From: Alphaproteobacteria bacterium
GTDB taxonomy: Bacteria > Pseudomonadota > Alphaproteobacteria > Rhodobacterales > Rhodobacteraceae
DNA: 64,000 bases
Reading direction: 5' to 3'
Assembly: GCA_030425925.1 (NCBI GenBank)
Contig: JAUHZO010000001.1
Coordinates: 372,001-436,000, forward strand
In this document: positions 56,873-64,000 of the stretch, in pieces
How positions within the stretch are numbered: position 1 is the first letter of the stretch
Layout: the number at the start of each line of letters is the position of its first letter
Program-made: the position numbers and the translations under genes
Notes under the pieces: generated by a model
Told to the model about the DNA's origin: nothing
The model's input: the letters and a program-made list of their open reading frames with translations, nothing else
Database searches by the model: none

Positions 56873-58894
56873 TCACGCCGCCAGCCCGCGCCCTTTCAGC
56901 AGCGCTTCCACTCCCGGCATCCGGCCCCGGAACCGTGTGTACAGCGCCTCGGCCTCTTCCGCGCCGCCGCGCGACAGGATGAACGCCTCGAGCTTCCGCG
57001 CCGTCTCCGCATCGAATGCGTCCCCCGCCTCTTCAAAGGCCTCGAAGGCGTCGGCATCCATCACCTCGGACCACATGTAGCTGTAATAGCCGCTGGAATA
57101 CCCGTCTCCGGCAAAGACATGGGCGAAATGCGGCGTCGCGTGGCGCATCGGGATGGCGCGCGGCAGGCCGATCCCTTCCAGCACCTCGGCCTGTTTCTGC
57201 ATCGGGTCCGCCGGGGCAGCGCCGCTGTGGAACTCCAGGTCCACCAGCGCCGACGCCACATATTCCACCGTCTGAAAGCCCATGTCGAAGGTCGCAGCCT
57301 TCAGCACCTTGTCCAGCAGCGCCTGCGGCATCGCTGCGCCGGTGTCTGCATGCGTGGCGAACTCTGCCAGGACTTCGGGCACCTCCAGCCAGTGTTCGTA
57401 AAGCTGCGAGGGCAGTTCGACGAAGTCCCGCGCCACCGAGGTGCCCGCGACCGATCCGAAGGTCACGTCCGACAGCATCTGGTGCAGCGCATGGCCGAAT
57501 TCGTGAAACAGCGTGCGCGCGTCGTCATAGGACAGAAGCGCGGGCTTGCCGGCCGAGGGTTTGGAGAAGTTGCACACGTTGACCACGACAGGCGACGTCT
57601 CCACCGGCAGCTTCGCCTGCATCCGGAAGGCCGAGCACCACGCGCCCGACCGCTTGGACGCCCGCGCAAAGTAGTCGCCGATGAACACCGCCACATGCCT
57701 GCCGTCCCGCGTCACCTCCCAGGCCCGGCAGTCGGGATGGTACAGCGGCACATCCAGCGGCGTGAACGTCAGCCCGAAGAGGCGCGTCGCGCAGGTGAAC
57801 GCGGCCTCGATCATCCGGTCGAGCTGCAGGTACGGCTTCAGCTCGGCCTCGTCGAGATCGTGCAGCGCCTTGCGGCGTTTTTCGGCATAGTAGCGCCAGT
57901 CCCACGGCTCCAGCGGGCCGGGAATGCCGTCGGCGGCGAGCATCGCTTCCATCTCGGCGGCGTCGCGTTCGGCAGCGGCGCGGGCCGGTTGCCAGACTTG
58001 CATCAGCAGGTCGCGCACGCGGTCGGGCGTGCCGGCCATTTCGGTTTCCAGCTTGTAATGCGCGAAATCGGCATAGCCCAGCAGGGCCGCGCGTTCGGCA
58101 CGCAGCGCCAGCACCTCGGCCGCGATGCCGCGATTGTCGGTCTCGCCGCCATTGGCCCCGCGTGCCACCCAGGCGCGCCAGGCCGTTTCGCGCAGGTCAC
58201 GGCGCGGCGAGAATTGCAGGAACGGCACGATCAGCGACCGCGACAGCGTCACCACCGGGCCGCCATGCCCGCCCTCTTCCCCGGCCGATTGCGCCGCGTC
58301 GACGACAAAGCCGGGCAGGCCTTCCAGATCACCCTCGGACAGCGGCATGACCCAGCCGGCCTCGTCCTTGAGCAGGTTCTGCGTGAATTCGGTGCCCAGC
58401 ACGGCCAGCCGTTCCTTCACGGCCTTCATGCGCTCGGCCTCGTCTCCTTCCAGCGCCGCCCCGGCGCGGACGAAGCCGCGATGCGCAAGGTAGAGGATGC
58501 GCGCCTCTTCATCCGTCAGCTCCAGTGTCTCCCGCGCCTCCCACACTGTGCGCACGCGGTCGTAGAGCGCGGTGTTGGCATAGATCGCGGCGCTGTGCTG
58601 GGCGAGCTTGGGTGAGAACTCCCGCTGCAGCGCCTGCCGCGCGTCGTTGCTGTCGGCACCGGCAAGGTTGAAGAAGACGCCCAGCACCTTGTCCAGCGCC
58701 TGCCCGGCGCCTTCCAGCGCGAGGATCGTGTTGCCGAAATCCGGCACGTTCGGGTTGGCGGCGATGGCGTCGATCTCGGCCCTGTGCTCGGCCATCGCGG
58801 CCTCTATCGCGGGGCCGAAATCGGCGTCCTGAATGGCGTCGAACGGGGCAAGGCCGAACGGCGTGTCCCAATCTGCAAGCAACGGGTTGGTCAT
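56873..58894 (-). CDS. M3 family oligopeptidase (Dcp/OpdA-like)
   Basis: The 673-residue zinc metallopeptidase has the thimet motif LFHEFGHALHQML with both His ligands and the Glu, and a downstream Glu ligand in FVELPSQLYEHW. The catalytic dome residues near GYSSGYYSYMWSEVMDADAF are present. The length fits peptidyl-dipeptidase Dcp or oligopeptidase A. No signal peptide, so it degrades peptides in the cytoplasm. The start at 58894 follows CGAGGAGA. Confidence 0.93.
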   Translation of the reverse strand: MTNPLLADWDTPFGLAPFDAIQDADFGPAIEAAMAEHRAEIDAIAANPNVPDFGNTILALEGAGQALDKVLGVFFNLAGADSNDARQALQREFSPKLAQHSAAIYANTALYDRVRTVWEARETLELTDEEARILYLAHRGFVRAGAALEGDEAERMKAVKERLAVLGTEFTQNLLKDEAGWVMPLSEGDLEGLPGFVVDAAQSAGEEGGHGGPVVTLSRSLIVPFLQFSPRRDLRETAWRAWVARGANGGETDNRGIAAEVLALRAERAALLGYADFAHYKLETEMAGTPDRVRDLLMQVWQPARAAAERDAAEMEAMLAADGIPGPLEPWDWRYYAEKRRKALHDLDEAELKPYLQLDRMIEAAFTCATRLFGLTFTPLDVPLYHPDCRAWEVTRDGRHVAVFIGDYFARASKRSGAWCSAFRMQAKLPVETSPVVVNVCNFSKPSAGKPALLSYDDARTLFHEFGHALHQMLSDVTFGSVAGTSVARDFVELPSQLYEHWLEVPEVLAEFATHADTGAAMPQALLDKVLKAATFDMGFQTVEYVASALVDLEFHSGAAPADPMQKQAEVLEGIGLPRAIPMRHATPHFAHVFAGDGYSSGYYSYMWSEVMDADAFEAFEEAGDAFDAETARKLEAFILSRGGAEEAEALYTRFRGRMPGVEALLKGRGLAA

Positions 58895-58947
58895 GGCGTT
58901 CTCCTCGCGTGGGGTTTCGGGAAAGCTAGGGCCGTCGGGGGAAAGGT

Positions 58948-59724
58948 TCAATCGCCGCAGCAGTGCCACGTGGCAAGTTGGTCGAGATACGCCGCCAGGC
59001 GCGGCTGTCCGCTGCGCATCTTTTCGGCAAGCAGGCGGGCGGCCTGACGGTGGCGTGCGGCATCGGCATGGCGAAAGGCACGGTCCTCGTCCGGCATCGG
59101 ATCGAACCGGTATCCTTCCTCCGTCGGAACGCCATGGAAGTACCGCCCGCACTCCGGGCAAGGCACCGCGGTCTCATGGACCGGCGCGCCCTCCAGTGCC
59201 GGGGCAAGGTGCGGCGCGCCCGCAAGCACGGCAGACCCGGTCAACGCGAATCCCGACATCTCTTCTGGGCCGTCACCCGCCGCCGCCTCGCAAAAGGCGG
59301 CGATGCCGGGCGCGGCCTCGATCGTCCAGTGGGACAGGGCCACCATCTCGGGCGCGAAGTCTTGGCGCAACCGTTCATCGCAAGCGGTGTAGGCCGAACC
59401 CGCCTCCCCCAGTGGAACAGACCCGGAAAACTGCGGTCCGTCCCCAAGATCGGCAAAGGCGCAAGACACCACATGCGACAGGAAACCGGCCAGTTCTGCG
59501 CGGGCCTCCCCTTGCCAGCCTGCCCCAAAGGTCATCAACCAGGGCAAGGCGGCGAAGGTCACGGGATACAGCGTTTCCTGATGGTGCAGCCGCTCCCAGA
59601 ACAGGTCCTTGGCAATATCCGCGTCCCAGCCGTCCGACAAGGCGGCCAGCTGGCCCGGCATGTCTTCGACCCCGTAAGGCCCGTACAGCGCCTGCCAGGC
59701 GGGATGGTCCAGCGGCAGCCTCAC
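58948..59724 (-). CDS. Hypothetical protein
   Basis: The 258-residue product has no signal peptide or membrane helix. VPCPECGRYFHGVP near residue 190 is a likely metal-binding knuckle with CxxC, and the C-terminus ends WHCCGD. I do not recognise the family. Its start overlaps the moeB stop by 4 bp (ATGA), so it is translated as the last gene of the dut-moeB operon. Confidence 0.6.
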   Translation of the reverse strand: MRLPLDHPAWQALYGPYGVEDMPGQLAALSDGWDADIAKDLFWERLHHQETLYPVTFAALPWLMTFGAGWQGEARAELAGFLSHVVSCAFADLGDGPQFSGSVPLGEAGSAYTACDERLRQDFAPEMVALSHWTIEAAPGIAAFCEAAAGDGPEEMSGFALTGSAVLAGAPHLAPALEGAPVHETAVPCPECGRYFHGVPTEEGYRFDPMPDEDRAFRHADAARHRQAARLLAEKMRSGQPRLAAYLDQLATWHCCGD

Positions 59725-60770
59725 GCGCCTTTCCCGCAGACCGGACAGTCCGCGCGCCGTTTCAACCCGATCTTGCGCGTCTCGCCCCAGAGCGCGTCAT
59801 AGATCAGCATCTCGCCCCTGAGCGGCGCGCCGGCCTCGGCGATCAGCTTGACCGTCTCCACCGCCATCATCGACCCGACTACGCCGGGCAAGGGCCCCAG
59901 CACCCCGGCCTCGGCGCAAGAGGGTGCAAGGCCCGGCGCGGGCGCTTGAGGAAAGATGCACTGATAGCATGGCCCGCACGAGGCCGGGTGAAACACGCTC
60001 ACCTGCCCCTCCCACTGGCTGAGCGCCCCCGAGACCAGCGGCTTGCCCTGCGCCACCGCCACCCGGTTCGCCAGGTAACGCGTGGCGAAATTGTCGGTGC
60101 CGTCGAGGATCAGGTCATACTCGGCAAACAGCTCTGCGGCGATCTCTTCGGTCAGGCGGCGCTTGTAGGGGCGCACCGTGACATACGGGTTGAGCGCCTG
60201 CATGGCGGCTTCGGCCGAGAACACCTTGGGCGTGCCGATGCCGTCGTCGCGATGGATCACCTGGCGCTGCAGGTTGGCGTTGTCGACCACGTCATCGTCG
60301 ATCACACCGATGGTGCCGACGCCGGCCCCGGCGAGGTACAACAGCGCCGGAGAGCCCAGCCCCCCGGCCCCGATCACCAGCACCCGCGCCGCGCGCAGGC
60401 GTTTCTGCCCCGGCCCGCCCAGTTCGCGCAGCACGATGTGGCGGGCATAGCGCTCCAGCTCGGCTGCGCCGAACTTGTCCGGCTGCGGTGCGGGGGCGAC
60501 GGCCTGCTCCCGCGCGACGGCGCGGGCGCGCAGTTTGCCCAGGCCAAAGCGGTAGGCGGCGATCAGCGCCGCAAAGCCCCCCAGCAACAGCCATAGCGCG
60601 GCCTCCCCCCCGGTGACCTCGCGCAGCGGATGGCCATCCGGCAGGATCAGGTGCAGTGCCAGCACCGCCACATAGAGCAGGCCCAGCGCATAGACCCGCG
60701 CCATGCGCGGCTGCCCCGTCATGTGGCCCAGCCCCCAGATCAGCCCCGCCAGCCCGAACACAAGTAGCAT
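59721..60770 (-). CDS. MoeB/ThiF/HesA-family adenylyltransferase with membrane anchor
   Basis: The 349-residue protein has two to three N-terminal hydrophobic helices (about 1-80) and then an E1-like adenylating domain: VLVIGAGGLGSP nucleotide loop, DDDVVDNANLQRQV, DGTDNFATRYL. The zinc pairs are CGPCYQC and CPVCGKG. It would adenylate the C-terminus of a MoaD or ThiS-type sulfur carrier. I chose the ATG at 60770, whose A overlaps the dut stop (TGATG), over an upstream frame that runs inside dut. Confidence 0.85.
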   Translation of the reverse strand: MLLVFGLAGLIWGLGHMTGQPRMARVYALGLLYVAVLALHLILPDGHPLREVTGGEAALWLLLGGFAALIAAYRFGLGKLRARAVAREQAVAPAPQPDKFGAAELERYARHIVLRELGGPGQKRLRAARVLVIGAGGLGSPALLYLAGAGVGTIGVIDDDVVDNANLQRQVIHRDDGIGTPKVFSAEAAMQALNPYVTVRPYKRRLTEEIAAELFAEYDLILDGTDNFATRYLANRVAVAQGKPLVSGALSQWEGQVSVFHPASCGPCYQCIFPQAPAPGLAPSCAEAGVLGPLPGVVGSMMAVETVKLIAEAGAPLRGEMLIYDALWGETRKIGLKRRADCPVCGKGA

Positions 60771-61234
60771 CAGCGCACCCCCGTCGATCCAAAGCCCGAC
60801 GCCCCGCGCGGCGTTGCGGGCAAGGCGTCGCATTCGGCAAACCGCGCCTGCACCACCGGGGCCACCACCATCTGTGCGATCCGGTCGCCATGCATGATCT
60901 CGTACGCCGCCTTGCCCGCATTCAGGACAATCACCCCAAGCGGACCGCGATAGTCGCTGTCAATCGTGCCCGGCGCGTTGGGCAGCGTGATCCCGTGTTT
61001 CAATGCAAGGCCCGAGCGCGGGCGGATCTGCACCTCGAACCCGTCCGGAACAGCGATCCGCAGCCCGGTGGGCACCAGCACGCGCGCGCCCGGGGCCAGC
61101 ACGATCCGCCCGCGATCGGGCAGGTTGGCGCGCAGATCCGCACCGGCCGCTCCCGGCGTTGCATAGAAGGGAAGGCCCAGGCTGCGGTCCGCCTCCGGCT
61201 CCCAGGCAAAGGCGATCTCGACGGCACCGGGCAT
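60770..61234 (-). CDS. dut: dUTP diphosphatase
   Basis: The 154-residue trimeric dUTPase splits dUTP to dUMP and diphosphate, keeping uracil out of DNA. It has the five motifs: [40 protein letters not shown] and the C-terminal GASGFGSTG. Starts 8 bp after coaBC and ends overlapping moeB. The coaBC-dut pairing is common in proteobacteria. Confidence 0.97.
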   Translation of the reverse strand: MPGAVEIAFAWEPEADRSLGLPFYATPGAAGADLRANLPDRGRIVLAPGARVLVPTGLRIAVPDGFEVQIRPRSGLALKHGITLPNAPGTIDSDYRGPLGVIVLNAGKAAYEIMHGDRIAQMVVAPVVQARFAECDALPATPRGASGFGSTGVR

Positions 61235-61242
61235 CACGAGGC

Positions 61243-62442
61243 TCACCCCGCCGCCAGAGCCGCGGCGATGCGCGCCGCCAGTCGCTGCGCCACTTCGGCC
61301 TTGCCCATGCGCGGCCAGGTCTCTGCGCCCGCGTCCGAAATCAGCACAACCGCGTTTTCCGCCCCGCCCATGATCCCGGTGGCGGGCGAGACATCGTTGG
61401 CCAGGATCCAGTCGCACCCCTTGCGCGCCCGCTTGGCAGTGGCATGGGCCACCACGTCGTCGGTTTCGGCGGCAAAGCCCACCACCAGGGCAGGCCGGCC
61501 TTCGGTCAGTTGCGACACCTCTGCCAGGATGTCGGGGTTTTCCGCAAATTCCAGGGTCGGCAGGCGGCCGCCCTGCTTCTTGATCTTGCTGCCCGAGGCG
61601 CTGGCCACCCGCCAGTCCGCCACGGCGGCGGCGAACACACCCGCCCGTACCGGCAGCGCGTGCATCACCGCGGCATGCATCTCGCGCGCGGTTTCCACCT
61701 CGATCACCGCCACACCCTCGGGCCGTGGCGCGTCGGCGGGACCGGTGACAAACACCACCTCCGCCCCAAGATCGCGCAAGGCCTGCGCAATCGCCGTGCC
61801 CTGCGCGCCCGAAGAGCGGTTGGCGATGTAGCGCACCGGGTCGATCGGTTCATGGGTGGGGCCCGAGGTCACAAGGATCCGCTGTCCTTTCAGAGGTCCG
61901 TCTGCCAGGGCCGCCTCGATGGCGGCGACGATCTCCAGCGGTTCGGCCATCCGGCCCGGCCCGTATTCGCCGCAGGCCATGTCGCCGTCATTCGGCCCCA
62001 CAACCCGCATCCCGTCCGCCCGCAGCGTTGCCAGGTTGCGCCGGGTTGCCGGGTTCTGCCACATCCGCACGTTCATCGCCGGGGCCAGCATCACCGGCGT
62101 GTCGGTGGCCATCAGAAGCGTCGTGGCCAAGTCATCCGCGTGCCCGCCCGCCATCTTCGCCATCAGATCCGCCGTGGCCGGGGCCACCACCACCAGATCG
62201 GCCACCCGGCTGAGCTGGATATGGCCCATCTCGGCCTCGCTGATCAGGTCGAACAGGTCGGTATGCACCCCCTCGCCCGCAAGGGCCGAAACGCTCAGCG
62301 GCGTGACAAACTGTCCGGCAGCCCGGGTCATCACCGGCGTGACCGCCGCGCCGCGCTCGCGCAGGCGGCGGATCAGGTCAAGACACTTGTAGGCGGCAAT
62401 GCCGCCCCCGATGATCAACAAGACACGTTTGCCCGCCAGCAT
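61243..62442 (-). CDS. coaBC: Bifunctional phosphopantothenoylcysteine decarboxylase/synthetase
   Basis: The 399-residue protein does two steps of coenzyme A synthesis. The N-terminal FMN-dependent CoaC domain has [32 protein letters not shown] and [13 protein letters not shown]. The C-terminal CoaB domain has [36 protein letters not shown] and NPDILAEVS with the WILANDVS region. Followed closely by dut. Confidence 0.96.
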   Translation of the reverse strand: MLAGKRVLLIIGGGIAAYKCLDLIRRLRERGAAVTPVMTRAAGQFVTPLSVSALAGEGVHTDLFDLISEAEMGHIQLSRVADLVVVAPATADLMAKMAGGHADDLATTLLMATDTPVMLAPAMNVRMWQNPATRRNLATLRADGMRVVGPNDGDMACGEYGPGRMAEPLEIVAAIEAALADGPLKGQRILVTSGPTHEPIDPVRYIANRSSGAQGTAIAQALRDLGAEVVFVTGPADAPRPEGVAVIEVETAREMHAAVMHALPVRAGVFAAAVADWRVASASGSKIKKQGGRLPTLEFAENPDILAEVSQLTEGRPALVVGFAAETDDVVAHATAKRARKGCDWILANDVSPATGIMGGAENAVVLISDAGAETWPRMGKAEVAQRLAARIAAALAAG

Positions 62443-62534
62443 CCCGCCACCCCCGTCCGAAACCCGTGTGACCGTAGCCCCGGGAGCGCCCGGGCCGCAA
62501 GAGCCGCGAGGCGGCCCGTCAGGGCCGATGAGCG

Positions 62535-63317
62535 TCAGCGGAACGCCGCGCAGGGATCGCCGCGATCCACATCCGGGGCGATCTCGACAAGATCGAAGCC
62601 GCCGTCCGGCGCCCCGAACGCCACCTCGCCCTGGCCCAGCGAGAAGACCGCGACCTCCGGGGCCGCAAGGCGCAGCGCCGCCGGCGCGCCCCAGTCGGGC
62701 CGGGCATGGCCGTTGCCGGTGATCACCGCCACCGGCCCGCCGGTCTCGTCAAGCGCCTGCAGCGCGGCGCGCGCCAGCATGGCGTCGCGCAGCCGCTGGA
62801 TGTCGACCATCATCGGCAGCAGCTCGGCGGGCATCGCGTCGCAATGCGCGGCCAGTTGCAAGGCCTCGCGCGCCTGCTGCTGCGCCGCGGGCAGCGGCGT
62901 CTCCAGCCCGAACCGCGCCGCCCCGGCCCCAAAGACCGCGACGATCCCCTCGCCCATCACCCGTCGTGCCTCGTCCCGCGGAACGGCGGCCCCGTGGATG
63001 GCGGCGTCCGGCGCCGCGGCAAAGATCGGGTGATACATGGCGAAGTCCGGCCAGCCGCTGTCCTGCCAGCCCAGCGCCGTCTCCAGCGCGGCCGCGTCGC
63101 CGATCAGCGCGGGCGTCACCAGACCCGCCTGCGCCGGGGTCAGCATCTCGAAGACCAGCGCCGCAGGCCGCATCTGCTGCACGATCTCGGCCTGGCGCGC
63201 GTGATGCGCCGGGTTGTCATGGGTCTCGCCCAAGAACACCACATCGGCCGCAAAAAGGCCCCCGTCGGCCAGCGCCGCCGGGGCCATCAGGGCAAGACAG
63301 ACTGCCAGATATCTCAT
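62535..63317 (-). CDS. ChaN-like exported protein
   Basis: The 260-residue protein has a signal peptide (MRYLAVCLALMAPAALADG) without a lipobox Cys. Its ChaN fold has VVFLGETHDNPAHH, LVFEMLTPAQ, WPDFAMYHPIF and VITGNGHARPDWG. ChaN of Campylobacter binds haem, so a role in iron or haem handling outside the cytoplasm is possible. The start overlaps the rpoH stop by 4 bp. Confidence 0.85.
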   Translation of the reverse strand: MRYLAVCLALMAPAALADGGLFAADVVFLGETHDNPAHHARQAEIVQQMRPAALVFEMLTPAQAGLVTPALIGDAAALETALGWQDSGWPDFAMYHPIFAAAPDAAIHGAAVPRDEARRVMGEGIVAVFGAGAARFGLETPLPAAQQQAREALQLAAHCDAMPAELLPMMVDIQRLRDAMLARAALQALDETGGPVAVITGNGHARPDWGAPAALRLAAPEVAVFSLGQGEVAFGAPDGGFDLVEIAPDVDRGDPCAAFR

Positions 63318-64000
63318 GCGAGGAAGTGTTGCACCTCGCGCGACTGCGCTTCAAGCGACTTGCGCATCTTGGCAAAGGCCGCCGCCTCCAGCTGACGCAC
63401 GCGCTCCTTGGACAGGCCCAGCTCGTTGCCCAGGCTTTCCAGCGTGCGCGGCTCGTCCCGCAGCTTGCGCTCGCGCACGATGAAACGCTCGCGTTCGTTG
63501 AGATGGCTCAGTGCCTGCACCAGCCATTCCCGCAGCTGCGCGATGTCATGGCTGTCCTCGACCTTTTCCGCCGCCTGCGCGCTGTCATCCTCCAGCGCGT
63601 CGATCCACTCGCGGCCCTCGTCATCCACCGATTGCGTGGCGTTCAGCGAATAGTCCGACCCCGACAGCCGCCCTTCCATCATCTCGACATCCGCCAGCGG
63701 CACGCCGATTTCCATGGCGATCATCTGGCGCAGCTGGTGGCGGTCCAGTTCCTCGCCCGACGAGGCCGCCTCGCGCTCCAGCCTCGCCTGCACGCGCCGC
63801 ATGTTGAAGAACAGCGATTTCTGGCTGCTGGTGGATCCGGTGCGCACCATCGACCAGTTGCGCATCACGTAATCCTGGATCGACGCCTTGATCCACCACA
63901 CCGCATAGGTGGAAAACCGCACGCCGCGATCCGGGTCGAACTTGTCTGCGGCCTTCATCAGGCCAAGCCCGGCTTCCTGGATCAGGTCGTTCATCGGCGC
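63314..64000 (-). CDS. rpoH: RNA polymerase heat-shock sigma factor RpoH, 5' part missing
   Basis: The last 228 residues are in the window; the N-terminus lies past the right edge. PMNDLIQEAGLGLMKAADKFDP and the region 2 sequence RFSTYAVWWIKASIQDYVMRNWS are diagnostic of RpoH, as is the region after it, SQKSLFFNMRR. Region 4 ends LGNELGLSKERVRQLEAAAFAKMRKSL. This sigma factor directs heat-shock transcription. It overlaps chaN by 4 bp. groESL in this window may be one of its targets as well as HrcA's. Confidence 0.95.
   Translation of the reverse strand, partial: APMNDLIQEAGLGLMKAADKFDPDRGVRFSTYAVWWIKASIQDYVMRNWSMVRTGSTSSQKSLFFNMRRVQARLEREAASSGEELDRHQLRQMIAMEIGVPLADVEMMEGRLSGSDYSLNATQSVDDEGREWIDALEDDSAQAAEKVEDSHDIAQLREWLVQALSHLNERERFIVRERKLRDEPRTLESLGNELGLSKERVRQLEAAAFAKMRKSLEAQSREVQHFLA

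Overview
The window looks like a chromosome segment of a high-GC alphaproteobacterium of the Rhodobacteraceae (roseobacter type). The evidence is the petABC cytochrome bc1 operon with Rhodobacter-like ligand spacing, a CcrM-type GANTC methyltransferase next to rnhB, DUF484-xerC, an ETC complex I (NDUFS4-like) accessory protein, choice-of-anchor-L/RTX/Hint proteins, TTGAC-N4-GTCAA Fnr/Dnr boxes, and short GC-rich intergenic palindromes. No rRNA, phage, insertion sequence or CRISPR array was seen.

Region 1 (1-18354) is the accessory-looking part. After a truncated cytochrome-like gene and a DUF1194 VWA protein comes an unusual four-gene block. It contains a vanadium-haloperoxidase homologue that appears to have lost its metal-site residues (951-2399), a leaderless subtilisin-like S8 protease with a large insertion (2661-4748), a PAP2/haloperoxidase-fold enzyme with an intact active site behind 19 perfect Gly-Asn-Gln repeats (4844-6010), and a SARP-like winged-helix/TPR regulator (6172-7776). 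The divergent promoter between the first two genes carries direct repeats spaced 11 and 22 bp that end about 8 bp before a -10-like hexamer, which is the layout of SARP operators. This block is the best candidate here for an undescribed system. It is followed by a 3399-residue RTX protein with a C-terminal Hint domain.

Region 2 (18376-32138) is mostly housekeeping and stress functions: an MltB-type transglycosylase, tRNA-Arg(TCT), uvrB, a complex I accessory protein, cold-shock protein, thioredoxin 2, rhodanese, VOC, hemerythrin and UspA proteins (the last two probably under an Fnr-type box), an OmpR-like regulator, DUF484-xerC, a GST-like protein and an outer-membrane barrel.

Region 3 (32350-47695) holds petABC, the thiBPQ thiamine transporter under a TPP riboswitch, aroC, an EamA transporter, ccrM-rnhB with four GANTC sites between them, a polymer-forming membrane protein, and groESL with a sigma-70-type promoter and a CIRCE operator.

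Region 4 (47811-64000) holds a calcineurin-like phosphoesterase, a DedA protein, DUF1127, a second RTX protein, an EamA transporter, DUF2161 and TraB-family proteins, an M3 peptidase, and a tightly packed minus-strand run rpoH-chaN-coaBC-dut-moeB-hypothetical. rpoH is cut by the window end. Dispersed REP-like palindromes of three kinds sit between genes. Functions are assigned from motifs read by eye; no database search was possible.
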